Below, piece after piece: positions 21,219 through 29,711 of a stretch of 64,000 bases of DNA. Source of the stretch: Mycetocola_A sp015752285 (lineage in GTDB: Bacteria; Actinomycetota; Actinomycetes; Actinomycetales; Microbacteriaceae); NCBI RefSeq assembly GCF_015752285.1, contig NZ_JADOUY010000002.1, positions 372,001-436,000 on the forward strand, written 5' to 3'. Under the pieces are notes generated by a model. The model ran no database searches. It worked only from the letters and a program-made list of their open reading frames with translations, and was not told where the DNA came from. The number at the start of each line of letters is the position of its first letter. Within the stretch, counting starts at the first letter, position 1. Position numbers and translations under genes: made by a program.

Positions 21219-23690
21219 ATGCCCCGCTCACAGACACCACCGCCAGCAGACGACGTCACCGAACGCATCGAAGACGTCGATGTCTCCGTCGAGATGCAGG
21301 GTTCGTTCCTCGAGTACGCCTACTCGGTGATTTACTCGCGAGCACTGCCGGATGCCCGCGACGGTCTCAAACCCGTTCAGCGACGCATCCTGTACATGAT
21401 GACCGACATGGGGCTCCGTCCTGACCGTGGGCATGTGAAGTCCGCCCGGGTCGTTGGCGAGGTGATGGGCAAGCTTCACCCACACGGCGACTCGGCCATT
21501 TACGACACGCTCGTGCGGCTCGCCCAGCCGTTCACGCTGCGCGTGCCGCTCATCGATGGGCACGGCAACTTCGGCTCCCTCGACGACGGCCCGGCCGCTG
21601 CCCGGTATACCGAGGCGAGGCTCGAAGCCGCAGCGCTGGCGATGACCGACGAGCTCGACGAAGATGTCGTCGACTTCGTTCCCAACTACGACAATCAGCT
21701 GACGCAGCCCGACGTGCTGCCTGCCGCGTTCCCCAACCTCCTCGTCAACGGCGCGAGCGGAATCGCCGTCGGCATGGCGACGAATATGGCGCCGCACAAC
21801 CTCATCGAAGTGATCGGCGCTGCGCGGCATCTGTTGTCGCATCCGAACGCCACCCTCGACGACCTGATGGAATACGTTCCTGGCCCTGACCTGCCCACCG
21901 GCGGAACCATTGTGGGTCTCGACGGGATCAAAGATGCCTACGCGACGGGACGCGGAAGTTTCAAAACTCGGGCGAAGGTGAGCATCGAAAGTCTGTCGGC
22001 CCGCAAGAGCGGCCTCATCGTGACAGAGCTTCCATACCTGGTCGGCCCCGAGCGCGTGATCGAGAAGATCAAGGACGGCGTCACCAACAAGAAGCTCAGT
22101 GGCATCTCGGACGTCACCGATCTCACCGACCGCAAGCACGGGCTCCGGCTCGTGATCGGGATCAAGACCGGGTTCAGCCCGCAAGCCGTCCTCGAGCAGC
22201 TGTACCGGTACACGCCCCTCGAAGACGGTTTCAGTATGAACAACGTCGCTCTCGTCGGCGGCGGACCGCAGACACTGGGCCTGCGCGAGCTTCTTCAGGT
22301 GTACGTCGATCACCGCATCGAGGTCGTCACCCGGCGGTCGGCGTTCCGGCTGGCTCGGCGCAAGGAACGACTGCACCTCGTCGAGGGGATGCTCATCGCC
22401 ATCCTCGACATCGACGAAGTCATCCAGGTCATTCGCGCGAGCGACGACACCGATCAGGCCCGGACGCGGCTGATCGACGTCTTCGACCTGTCTGTACCCC
22501 AGGCTGAGTACATCCTCGAGCTGCGGTTGCGTCGCCTCACCCGTTTCTCCCGCATCGAACTCGAAACCGAGCGAGACAAACTCAAGGCCGAGATCGCCGA
22601 TCTCGAGCGACTCCTCGGCAGCCAGGCGCTCATCCGCAAACAGGTCTCCGACGAACTCGCCGACGTCGCCGAGCGCTTCGGCACCCCGCGACGGACTCTG
22701 CTCACCGAAGCACGCCCGAGTATCGCGACGGCGGCATCCCGACGCCAGCCTGCGCAGCTCGAGGTCGCAGACACCCCGTGCCGGGTGTTCCTCAGCACGA
22801 CGGGTCGAGCAGTGCGCATCGACAGGGTCGAGGGCGAAGAGATACCCGGCCCCGAGCGGGCTCGTCGGCGCAGCAAGCACGATGCGATCCGGGCCGTTCT
22901 CGACACGACATCCCGCACCGAGATCGGAGCGGTGACCTCCCTGGGTCGGCTGATCAGGTTCACCGCCGTCGACCTGCCCGTCGTGCCATCGAACTCCCTG
23001 CAGCTTGCAGCCGGTGTGAAGATCGCCGATTACCTGGCTTTGCCCAACAAGGCTGAACGGGTACTCGCACTCGTCTCTCTCGACAGCAGCGAACCGATCG
23101 CACTCGGAACCCGGCTCGGCGTGGTGAAACGGGTCACCCCGGGCGATTGGCCGAACAAGCCCGATTTCGAACTCATCGGGCTCAAGCCCTCCGACGAGGT
23201 CATCGGGGCCGCGGCCGCCCCGGACTCGGCTGAACTGGTCTTCGTCAGCTCGGCAGCGCAGTTGCTGCACTTCCCGGCGTCAGCTGTTCGACCACAGGGC
23301 CGCGCCGCCGGCGGAATGACCGGCATGAACCTTACTGCAGACACGCACGTGCTCTTCTTCGGAGCCGTCGACCCCGGAGCCGAGAATGTCGTGACGACGG
23401 TTTCGGTGGCATCCGGAACAATCCTGGGCACCGATCCCGGCCGCGCCAAGGTCTCGTTCTTCTCCGAGTTCCCGGCGAAGGGTCGGGCGACGGGCGGCGT
23501 TCGGGCGCACGCCTTCCTCAAGGGTGAAGACGGCCTGTCTCTTGCCTGGGTGGGCCCGGCGCCGGCTCACGCGGTGGGCGTCGACGGTTCCGCTCGCACG
23601 CTCCCCGAAGCCGGGGCGAAGCGCGACGGGTCCGGAACGGCGATCGACTCCATCATCGGCTCTATCGGCGCGGAGATCGCGACGGCCTGA
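21219..23690 (+). CDS. parC: DNA topoisomerase IV subunit A
   Basis: 823-residue type IIA topoisomerase A subunit that cuts and rejoins DNA to decatenate chromosomes. The N-terminus has EYAYSVIYSRALPDARDGLK and PVQRRILYMM, and the catalytic tyrosine is in AAARYTEARL. A long coiled coil (LRRLTRFSRIELETERDKLK) precedes the C-terminal beta-propeller. I find no GyrA box (QRRGGKG-like) in the propeller, which favours ParC over GyrA. The start at ATG 21219 gives the normal length; an in-frame extension to 21063 would overlap the divergent neighbour. It is unusual in being convergent with parE instead of sharing an operon with it. Confidence 0.9.
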   Translation: MPRSQTPPPADDVTERIEDVDVSVEMQGSFLEYAYSVIYSRALPDARDGLKPVQRRILYMMTDMGLRPDRGHVKSARVVGEVMGKLHPHGDSAIYDTLVRLAQPFTLRVPLIDGHGNFGSLDDGPAAARYTEARLEAAALAMTDELDEDVVDFVPNYDNQLTQPDVLPAAFPNLLVNGASGIAVGMATNMAPHNLIEVIGAARHLLSHPNATLDDLMEYVPGPDLPTGGTIVGLDGIKDAYATGRGSFKTRAKVSIESLSARKSGLIVTELPYLVGPERVIEKIKDGVTNKKLSGISDVTDLTDRKHGLRLVIGIKTGFSPQAVLEQLYRYTPLEDGFSMNNVALVGGGPQTLGLRELLQVYVDHRIEVVTRRSAFRLARRKERLHLVEGMLIAILDIDEVIQVIRASDDTDQARTRLIDVFDLSVPQAEYILELRLRRLTRFSRIELETERDKLKAEIADLERLLGSQALIRKQVSDELADVAERFGTPRRTLLTEARPSIATAASRRQPAQLEVADTPCRVFLSTTGRAVRIDRVEGEEIPGPERARRRSKHDAIRAVLDTTSRTEIGAVTSLGRLIRFTAVDLPVVPSNSLQLAAGVKIADYLALPNKAERVLALVSLDSSEPIALGTRLGVVKRVTPGDWPNKPDFELIGLKPSDEVIGAAAAPDSAELVFVSSAAQLLHFPASAVRPQGRAAGGMTGMNLTADTHVLFFGAVDPGAENVVTTVSVASGTILGTDPGRAKVSFFSEFPAKGRATGGVRAHAFLKGEDGLSLAWVGPAPAHAVGVDGSARTLPEAGAKRDGSGTAIDSIIGSIGAEIATA

Positions 23691-23705
23691 TCGGCTGGGT
23701 GACCT

Positions 23706-23746
23706 GAACGAACGGATGCCGCGGCGACGGCGAGGACCGTTCGTTC
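23706..23746 (+). terminator. Hairpin terminator downstream of parC
   Basis: Perfect 10-bp inverted repeat GAACGAACGG / CCGTTCGTTC with a 21-base loop, 16 bp after the parC stop. Confidence 0.55.
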
Positions 23747-23756
23747 GACTCGCGGC

Positions 23757-23814
23757 TTCATCCGTCGCGACCGTCGGGTTTTGGCCGTCACAACCGTCAT
23801 ACGTGACGGATGAG
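23757..23814. repeat. Palindromic repeat element, copy A
   Basis: 58-bp unit beginning TTCATCCGTCGCGACCGTCG and ending GTGACGGATGAG; the ends pair (TCATCCGTC / GACGGATGA). It is closely similar over its whole length, in direct orientation, to copy B at 23839-23898, including the GTCGGGTT and GGCCGTC core words. It sits in the parC/parE convergent gap. Confidence 0.8.
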
Positions 23815-23838
23815 CGGCGGCACTCTGTGGATGCGACG

Positions 23839-23898
23839 ATTCATCCGTCGCGAATGTCGGGTTCGGGCCGTCGCGACTGTCAGACGCGACGGATGAAT
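23839..23898. repeat. Palindromic repeat element, copy B
   Basis: 60-bp unit with perfect 14-bp terminal inverted repeats ATTCATCCGTCGCG / CGCGACGGATGAAT and the same internal words as copy A (GTCGGGTT, GGCCGTC). It ends 18 bp before the parE stop. Spacing from copy A is 24 bp. Confidence 0.82.
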
Positions 23899-23916
23899 CC
23901 CGCGTCGCGCCGGACG

Positions 23917-26004
23917 CTACGCGTCGATACGGTCGCGGTTCAGTCGGTCCGAACTTTCGACGATGAATTCCTTGCGCGGGGCGACATCATTGCCCATGAG
24001 CAACTCGAACACATGTGCTGCCTGTTCCGCGTCACCGACCTGCACCCGGCGAAGGGTGCGGTGTTTACGGTCCATCGTCGTTGTCGCGAGCTGGTCGGCA
24101 TCCATCTCGCCGAGTCCCTTGTATCGCTGGATGGGTTCCTTGTATCGCCGGTTCGACTTCTTCAACTTCGCCAGGAGGGTGTGGAGTTCCTGCTCCGAGT
24201 ACGTGTAGATGGTCTCGTTGGGCTTCGAACCGGAGTTCATCACGACGACCCGGTGCAACGGCGGGACGGCCGCGAACACCCGGCCCTCGGTGATCATGGG
24301 TCGCATGTAGCGGAAGAACAACGTCAGCAGCAGGGTGCGGATGTGGGCGCCGTCGACATCTGCGTCACTCATGATGATCACCTTGCCGTACCGCGCCGCC
24401 GAGATATCGAAGCTGCGGCCGGAACCGGCACCGATGACCTGGATGATGGCGGCGCACTCTGCGTTCGAGAGCATGTCGGAGACCGACGCCTTCTGCACGT
24501 TGAGGATCTTGCCGCGGATCGGGAGCAACGCCTGGAACTCGCTGTCCCTGGCGTTCTTCGCCGTTCCGAGGGCAGAGTCGCCCTCGACGATCATCAGTTC
24601 ACTGTTGGCGACGTCGTTGCTGCGGCAGTCGACGAGCTTGGCCGGGAGTGACGAGCTCTCCAACGCGTTCTTGCGCCGTTGCGTCTCTTTGTGGGCCCGG
24701 GCGGAGATCCGGGACTTCATCTCGGAGACCACTTTGTCGAGCACGAGGGCGGTCTGCGCCTTGTCGTCGCGCTTCGCGGAGCCGAAACGCTCCTTGAGGG
24801 CGCTCGTCACCACGCTCGCCACGATGCTGCGGGCAGCAGGCGTGCCCAGGATCTCCTTGGTCTGACCCTCGAACTGCGGCTCAGGCAGCCGAACGGTGAG
24901 CACGGCGGTGAGACCGGCGAGCACGTCGTCCTTCTCGAGTTTGTCCGACCCGACCTTGAGCCGTCGCGCATTCTGCTCGACCTGCTGGCGGAGGAACTTC
25001 AGCAGCCCCTGTTCGAAACCGAGCTGATGCGTCCCGCCCTTCGGCGTCGCGATGATGTTGACGAAGCTTTTCGCGACGGTGTCGTACCCGGTGCCCCAGC
25101 GGAGGGCGATGTCGACTTCGCAGGTGCGCTGCAGCTCAGTGGGAACCATGGCGCCGGAATCGGTCAGCACCGGCACGGTCTCGGTGAACGTACCGCTGCC
25201 GTGAAGACGCCAGGTGTCCGTGACCGCTGTGTCTGTTGCGAGGTGCTCGACGAACTCGGAGATTCCGCCCTCGTACTGGAACAGGTGGGTGTCGGCGTCT
25301 GTGGTCTCGCCGGCGCGGCGGTCCTCGATGGTGAGACCGAGACCGGGAATGAGGAACGCCGTCTGACGTGCACGCCCGATGAGGTCATCCATCTGGAACG
25401 CGGCACCCTTGGTGAAGATCTGCCGGTCGGCCCAGTAGCGAACACGGGAACCCGTGACGCCCTTCTTGACCTTGCCGACCACGCGGAGTTCGCTCCCGAA
25501 CTCGAACGGCGTGAACGGAGCATCCGGGCTCGGCTCTCCGCTGTCGGTGAAGATTCCCGGCTCGCCGCGGTGGAACGACATCGCCCAGGTCTTGCCGTCG
25601 CGGTCGACCTCGACATCGAGCCGTTCGCTCAATGCGTTGACGACGGATGCACCGACACCGTGAAGCCCACCGGATGCCGCGTACGAACCCGACCCGAACT
25701 TTCCTCCGGCGTGCAGCTTGGTGAACACCACCTCGACGCCACTCAGCCCGGTCTTCGGTTCGATGTCGACAGGGATGCCTCGGGCGCGGTCGCGCACTTC
25801 GACGCTCCCGTCTTCGTGCAGGACGACGTTGATGTGGTCGCCGTGGCCGCCGAGCGCCTCGTCGACCGAGTTGTCGATGATCTCCCACAGGCAGTGCATG
25901 AGGCCGCGGGAGTCGGTTGAGCCGATGTACATCCCGGGACGTTTACGCACCGCTTCCAGTCCCTCGAGGACGGAAAGATGGCGGGCGGAATAGTCGGAAC
26001 TCAC
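23917..26004 (-). CDS. parE: DNA topoisomerase IV subunit B
   Basis: 695-residue ATPase subunit of topoisomerase IV. The GHKL ATP site is LWEIIDNSVDEALGG plus GGKFGSGSYAASGGLHGVGA. The TOPRIM domain has VEGDSALGTAK and IMSDADVDGAHIRTLLLTLF, and the C-terminus has RYKGLGEMDADQLATTTMD. It lacks the insertions seen in some GyrB proteins. I choose GTG 26004 (MSSDYSARHLSVLEG) because GTAGG lies 11 bases upstream; a TTG at 26013 is possible. It is convergent with parC. Confidence 0.9.
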   Translation of the reverse strand: MSSDYSARHLSVLEGLEAVRKRPGMYIGSTDSRGLMHCLWEIIDNSVDEALGGHGDHINVVLHEDGSVEVRDRARGIPVDIEPKTGLSGVEVVFTKLHAGGKFGSGSYAASGGLHGVGASVVNALSERLDVEVDRDGKTWAMSFHRGEPGIFTDSGEPSPDAPFTPFEFGSELRVVGKVKKGVTGSRVRYWADRQIFTKGAAFQMDDLIGRARQTAFLIPGLGLTIEDRRAGETTDADTHLFQYEGGISEFVEHLATDTAVTDTWRLHGSGTFTETVPVLTDSGAMVPTELQRTCEVDIALRWGTGYDTVAKSFVNIIATPKGGTHQLGFEQGLLKFLRQQVEQNARRLKVGSDKLEKDDVLAGLTAVLTVRLPEPQFEGQTKEILGTPAARSIVASVVTSALKERFGSAKRDDKAQTALVLDKVVSEMKSRISARAHKETQRRKNALESSSLPAKLVDCRSNDVANSELMIVEGDSALGTAKNARDSEFQALLPIRGKILNVQKASVSDMLSNAECAAIIQVIGAGSGRSFDISAARYGKVIIMSDADVDGAHIRTLLLTLFFRYMRPMITEGRVFAAVPPLHRVVVMNSGSKPNETIYTYSEQELHTLLAKLKKSNRRYKEPIQRYKGLGEMDADQLATTTMDRKHRTLRRVQVGDAEQAAHVFELLMGNDVAPRKEFIVESSDRLNRDRIDA

Positions 26005-26170
26005 AATATTCAAGCCTACCGACGAAGCCGGGAACGGCCGGAAGTGACACGATTTCGGGGACTACCCGTACGCGTACAGCGAAATAGCCGGCCGGATAGG
26101 AAGATATCCAGCATCGCGTGGTTTCATTAGGGGACAACAGATGCTTGCACGCCAAGGTCAGGAGGAGCTC

Positions 26171-26416
26171 ATGTCATCAGGAGAACACGGTACCGGTCGA
26201 GTTGAAACCGGCAGTGTCGACACCCTTGAGCCGCAGCTGACCGCCGCAGACCGCTGCGACAGCTGTGGAGCACAGGCTTACATCCGTGTCGTTGTGAACA
26301 GTGGCGAACTGCTGTTCTGCGCGCACCACGGCAAGAAGTACCAGGACAAGCTGTCGGCGATCGCCCACAGCTGGCACGACGAGTCGTCGAGGCTCCTCAA
26401 CGACCAGCGCGCCTGA
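26171..26416 (+). CDS. Small DUF7455-like zinc-site protein
   Basis: 81-residue conserved actinobacterial protein. After a polar N-terminus comes LTAADRCDSCGAQAYIRVVV and then ELLFCAHHGKKYQDKL: a CxxC pair and a CxHH group that could hold one zinc. GGAGGAG at 26161-26167 supports ATG 26171 over an in-frame ATG at 26141. It is divergent from parE and followed by a clear terminator. Function unknown. Confidence 0.82.
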   Translation: MSSGEHGTGRVETGSVDTLEPQLTAADRCDSCGAQAYIRVVVNSGELLFCAHHGKKYQDKLSAIAHSWHDESSRLLNDQRA

Positions 26417-26439
26417 CCCGGCAACGTCCGAAACGACCG

Positions 26440-26472
26440 AAAGCCGTCGCCCGATCCGGGCGGCGGCTTTTT
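26440..26472 (+). terminator. Intrinsic terminator after the small zinc-site gene
   Basis: AAAGCCGTCGCCC / GGGCGGCGGCTTT (13 bp, one G-U) with a five-base loop, followed by TT. It starts 24 bp after the stop codon. Confidence 0.85.
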
Positions 26473-26547
26473 GTCTGCCCGGTGTCGGCCTGCCCGGACC
26501 CGGCCGCTCCTCTAGGCAGAACGGCGCACCGACGGCAGACTGGTCGC

Positions 26548-27627
26548 GTGAGTTCAGAGCGCGAACCGTGGGTGCTGCACGTTGACCTCGACCAGTTCAT
26601 CGCTGCCGTCGAAGTGCTACGGCATCCTGAACTGGCCGGCATTCCGGTGATCGTCGGAGGACGCGGCGACCCCACCGAGCGTGCCGTCGTGTCTACTGCC
26701 TCGTACGAGGCCCGCGCGTTCGGTGTTCGATCCGGGATGCCCCTGCGAATCGCAGCCCGTAAGGTGCCGGACGCGGTGCTCCTGCCCGTCGACGCAGACA
26801 CGTACACGGCGGCGTCGCGGGAGGTGATGGCAACACTGCGCGAGCAGCCGGGTGCGCGGGTGCAGGTGTTGGGCTGGGATGAGGCGTTTCTCGGGATCGA
26901 AAGCGATGACCCCGAGGCCTATGCGCTGCAGGTCCGACGAGCGGTCCTCGAGCGCACGCGGCTGCACTGCAGCGTAGGCATCGGTGACACCCTCGTCCGG
27001 GCCAAAGTGGCGACCGGATTCGGCAAACCGCAGGGGGTGTTCCGGCTGACTGCCGCGAACTGGCTGGAAGTGATGGGCGACAGGCCGACCATCGATCTGT
27101 GGGGTGTCGGATCGAAGATCTCCCGTCGACTTTCCGGGCTCGACATCGTCACGGTCGCCGATCTCGCTGCCGCAGGGGCGGAGAAGCTGGTTACGGAGTT
27201 CGGTCCGAAGATGGGGCCCTGGTATCGTCAGCTGGCGCGGGGTGAGGGCGGCCGTGTGGTCGACGACACACCGTGGGTGGCCCGCGGTCACAGCAGGGAG
27301 ACGACCTACCAGCAGGACCTGGTCACATCCGATGAGGTTCAGACGGCGGCGCGCGAACTGGTAGCCCGCGTTCTCGAGGACGTCGCGGCTGAATCACGCC
27401 CCGTCATCGGTCTCACACTTAAGGTGCGGTATGTGCCGTTCGTCACCCGGGTTTTCACGAAGAAGATCCCGCAGACCGTCGACCAGGAGGTCGTACGTGC
27501 CCGGGCGCTTGACCTCGTCGCCCGGATCGAGGAGGGCAGACCGATCCGCCTGCTCGGCTTCCGCGCCGAAATGACTCTGCCTGACGACGCTCGTGACGGA
27601 CACACACCGATCAGGAGCGGCTGGTGA
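26548..27627 (+). CDS. dinB: Y-family DNA polymerase (DinB/Pol IV type) with a non-aromatic steric-gate residue
   Basis: 359-residue translesion polymerase. The catalytic metal ligands are Asp13 in HVDLDQF and Asp111-Glu112 in GWDEAFLG. The palm has STASYEARAFGVRSGMP, helix-hairpin-helix DLWGVGSKISRRLSGLDI, and a little-finger domain after residue 240. No beta-clamp motif is obvious at the C-terminus, which ends TPIRSGW. Odd point: the steric gate, normally Phe or Tyr as the second aromatic in DxDxFF, is Ile18 (DQFIAAVE). A leucine at this position makes mycobacterial DinB2 accept ribonucleotides. The GTG start 26548 is chosen for family length. Confidence 0.88.
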   Translation: MSSEREPWVLHVDLDQFIAAVEVLRHPELAGIPVIVGGRGDPTERAVVSTASYEARAFGVRSGMPLRIAARKVPDAVLLPVDADTYTAASREVMATLREQPGARVQVLGWDEAFLGIESDDPEAYALQVRRAVLERTRLHCSVGIGDTLVRAKVATGFGKPQGVFRLTAANWLEVMGDRPTIDLWGVGSKISRRLSGLDIVTVADLAAAGAEKLVTEFGPKMGPWYRQLARGEGGRVVDDTPWVARGHSRETTYQQDLVTSDEVQTAARELVARVLEDVAAESRPVIGLTLKVRYVPFVTRVFTKKIPQTVDQEVVRARALDLVARIEEGRPIRLLGFRAEMTLPDDARDGHTPIRSGW

Positions 27628-27687
27628 CCTCCACCAGGGCTGACACCCGGCCCCGGCGAATGCGGGGGCCAGATGCCGACCAGACGG

Positions 27688-28410
27688 TCAGGCTGCTGGC
27701 AGCTTCGCGAGGAGGATGTTGCGGGCGAGGTCGACGACCTGGTCGAGGTCGGCGTGCTCGGGACCTGGACGGTAGTCCTCCCCCGCACGCTGCGCCGCCA
27801 GACGGATGAGGTGATCAGCCATCGTCGGGTTGAGCACGAGGAAAGGCCCGTGACAGTGGGTGCCGAGGCTGTTGCGCACGACGGCGCCGTCGGTGCCGTC
27901 TCCGTTACCGAATCCGTTCCTGACCCGCCCCAGCGGCTTCTGATCAGGCAGACCGGTGTAGGTGGATGTGTGATTCTCGGTACCGATCAGCAGACCGAAA
28001 TCGCTCTGGATGGCGAACGCCTCTGTGATGATCCGGCGCGACGTGTTGTCGACCGAACCTCCGAACACGCCTGCCCCGGGAATGACCTCGGTGGGGCTCA
28101 ACCGGACGGATGCGGAGAGCAGATGGAATCCGGCTCCGGCCGCCACCATCACCACGCCGTCGTCAGACCAGGCCCGCAGCGTTGGCGCGATCCGCTCCAC
28201 GTCAGACGCGATCGAACGCACGGCGCTCGACGATCCCGTACCGATGAGCACGATGTCGGCGGATGCCGGAAGCTCGCTCCCCGGGGAGTAGCTGAGCTCC
28301 TCGACGTCGAGACCAGCGAGGCGCATTCGCCGAACAAGAGCTGTGCGGTTGCCGACATCGCCGTTCAGCGACAGATCGGTGGGGTAGAGCTCGAGGACTC
28401 GGATCGTCAT
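27688..28410 (-). CDS. GatD-like class I amidotransferase subunit lacking the catalytic cysteine
   Basis: 240-residue homologue of GatD, the glutaminase partner of MurT in lipid II amidation. It starts RVLELYPTDLSLNGDVGN, typical of the family. The nucleophile elbow, which in S. aureus GatD reads TICGGYQ, here reads AAGAGFH, so Gly92 replaces the cysteine. The glutaminase histidine is kept (His187 in GTHCHGPF). The GGGSDREQ signature is also changed, to GTGSSSAV. Without the cysteine it cannot release ammonia from glutamine in the usual way. It overlaps the MurT-like gene by 4 bp, so the two are coupled and probably form a complex. Candidate role in group-B peptidoglycan synthesis (inference). 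Confidence 0.82.
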   Translation of the reverse strand: MTIRVLELYPTDLSLNGDVGNRTALVRRMRLAGLDVEELSYSPGSELPASADIVLIGTGSSSAVRSIASDVERIAPTLRAWSDDGVVMVAAGAGFHLLSASVRLSPTEVIPGAGVFGGSVDNTSRRIITEAFAIQSDFGLLIGTENHTSTYTGLPDQKPLGRVRNGFGNGDGTDGAVVRNSLGTHCHGPFLVLNPTMADHLIRLAAQRAGEDYRPGPEHADLDQVVDLARNILLAKLPAA

Positions 28411-29711
28411 GCAGCACCCGCTTCCAGGTCCTTGTAGCCGAGGTATCGGCGGGTGGCCATCATCTGGTCGTAGTCGAGGAAGAAGGTGTGGCGACCGCTG
28501 GCGGGAACGGGGCCATCCAGCATCCTCTGAACTGCCTTCGTGACGTCAGGCTCGATGACACCGAAGTCCTTGCCTTCGTAGGCGAGCCGCAGCGCGACGA
28601 ATGCGCCCTTCGGCCCGGAGATCACGTCGACGTGGTCGAGACGGCTGAGGTCGGCAGCGTAGAGCCATGACGGATCCTTGCTCGATTCGTCGTACGCGAA
28701 GAGCACCGAATCCGGGGTGCCCTGCAGGTAGTCGAGGTTGAGCTGCAGGCTCGCGAGATTCTTCAGCATGAGGATCTCGATCTCGACGCCGTCGACCGTG
28801 AGGATTTCTCCACGCCCGTAGACCGTCTTCGTGGTCTGGACCGCGGAGACAGCCTTGGCGATGTCGAACTTCGGTCCGAGGTTGCGAGCGGCAAGAGTGA
28901 ACGCCGCGGCGATGTCGACCGCGTAGTGGATGCCGCGCGACGGCATCCGAACGTCGTGAATGGTGTCACCGAACCTGATTTTCGCGTCGTATCCGTCTGC
29001 GTGCACCACTTCGGCGACCGCGTGGCGGAGCTCGGCGGCCGCAGCGCCGGAGAAGTCCCTGGCAGACACCTGACCGTGCGGGGCTGACGCCTGTACCTCG
29101 GGAGTCACCCCGAAGTATTCGACGGCGAGCCGGCCCTCGGCCTCGAGTTCGCTACCGAGCGTTCCGAGGAAGTTGTCGTCACGGTTCAGCACGATCGATG
29201 ACCCGATCTCGGCGGCGATGCCTCGGAACATCTGAGCGACCTTGTCTGGTTCACCGAACCGGTAGATCTGGTCGACGAGCAGGTTGAGGATCACGGCCGT
29301 GTCCGGCTTGAGCTGACGGGCGATGACCGCACCGTAGCCCTCATCGATTTCGAGGATGGCGATGTCCGCATCCATCCGGCCGGTCAGTGACGTCTCAGCG
29401 AGCATCGCCGATGCGATGCCCTGGGGCATGTTCGCACCGGATGGGTTCGTGAAGACCCGCAGTCCGTGTTCGCGCATGATCGCTGACAGCAGATTCGTCG
29501 TCGTCGACTTGCCGTTCGACCCGAGGACGAAGACGACACCATACGGAAGCTGCGACGCCACATCACGCATGACGTTCGGTGCGAGCTTCTGGACGACGAC
29601 GCCGGGCATCGCACTGCCACCGCCGCGCAGGCGCGTAGCGAAACGCGTCAGGCGGCCGGCGAGGATGGGAAGGACGTAGTGCAGACCGGTCGGTTTACTC
29701 AAGGTAGTCAC
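28407..29711 (-). CDS. MurT-like Mur ligase (DUF1727) lacking the zinc ribbon
   Basis: 434-residue Mur-ligase-family protein. The ATP loop is GSNGKST (residues 64-70), with NPSGANMPQGIASAML, LEIDEGYGAVIARQLKP and DQIYRFGEPD matching MurT. It contains no cysteine at all, so the four-Cys zinc ribbon of canonical MurT, which follows LNADDP (here LNRDDN near residue 174), is missing. The C-terminal KNPAG motif is KNLAS (Lys317) and the LNDNAADGRDTSW motif is shortened to AYDESSKDPSW. The GTG start overlaps the end of sigA by 17 bp. It probably activates a carboxylate of a lipid-linked or UDP-linked peptidoglycan precursor, but the nucleophile is unlikely to be ammonia from this GatD partner. Confidence 0.82.
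   Translation of the reverse strand: MTTLSKPTGLHYVLPILAGRLTRFATRLRGGGSAMPGVVVQKLAPNVMRDVASQLPYGVVFVLGSNGKSTTTNLLSAIMREHGLRVFTNPSGANMPQGIASAMLAETSLTGRMDADIAILEIDEGYGAVIARQLKPDTAVILNLLVDQIYRFGEPDKVAQMFRGIAAEIGSSIVLNRDDNFLGTLGSELEAEGRLAVEYFGVTPEVQASAPHGQVSARDFSGAAAAELRHAVAEVVHADGYDAKIRFGDTIHDVRMPSRGIHYAVDIAAAFTLAARNLGPKFDIAKAVSAVQTTKTVYGRGEILTVDGVEIEILMLKNLASLQLNLDYLQGTPDSVLFAYDESSKDPSWLYAADLSRLDHVDVISGPKGAFVALRLAYEGKDFGVIEPDVTKAVQRMLDGPVPASGRHTFFLDYDQMMATRRYLGYKDLEAGAA

Noticed and set aside
21228..23270. 680-codon open frame opposite parC
   Set aside because: Mirror of parC in a GC-rich gene; rich in Asp/Glu/Arg/Val with no motif.
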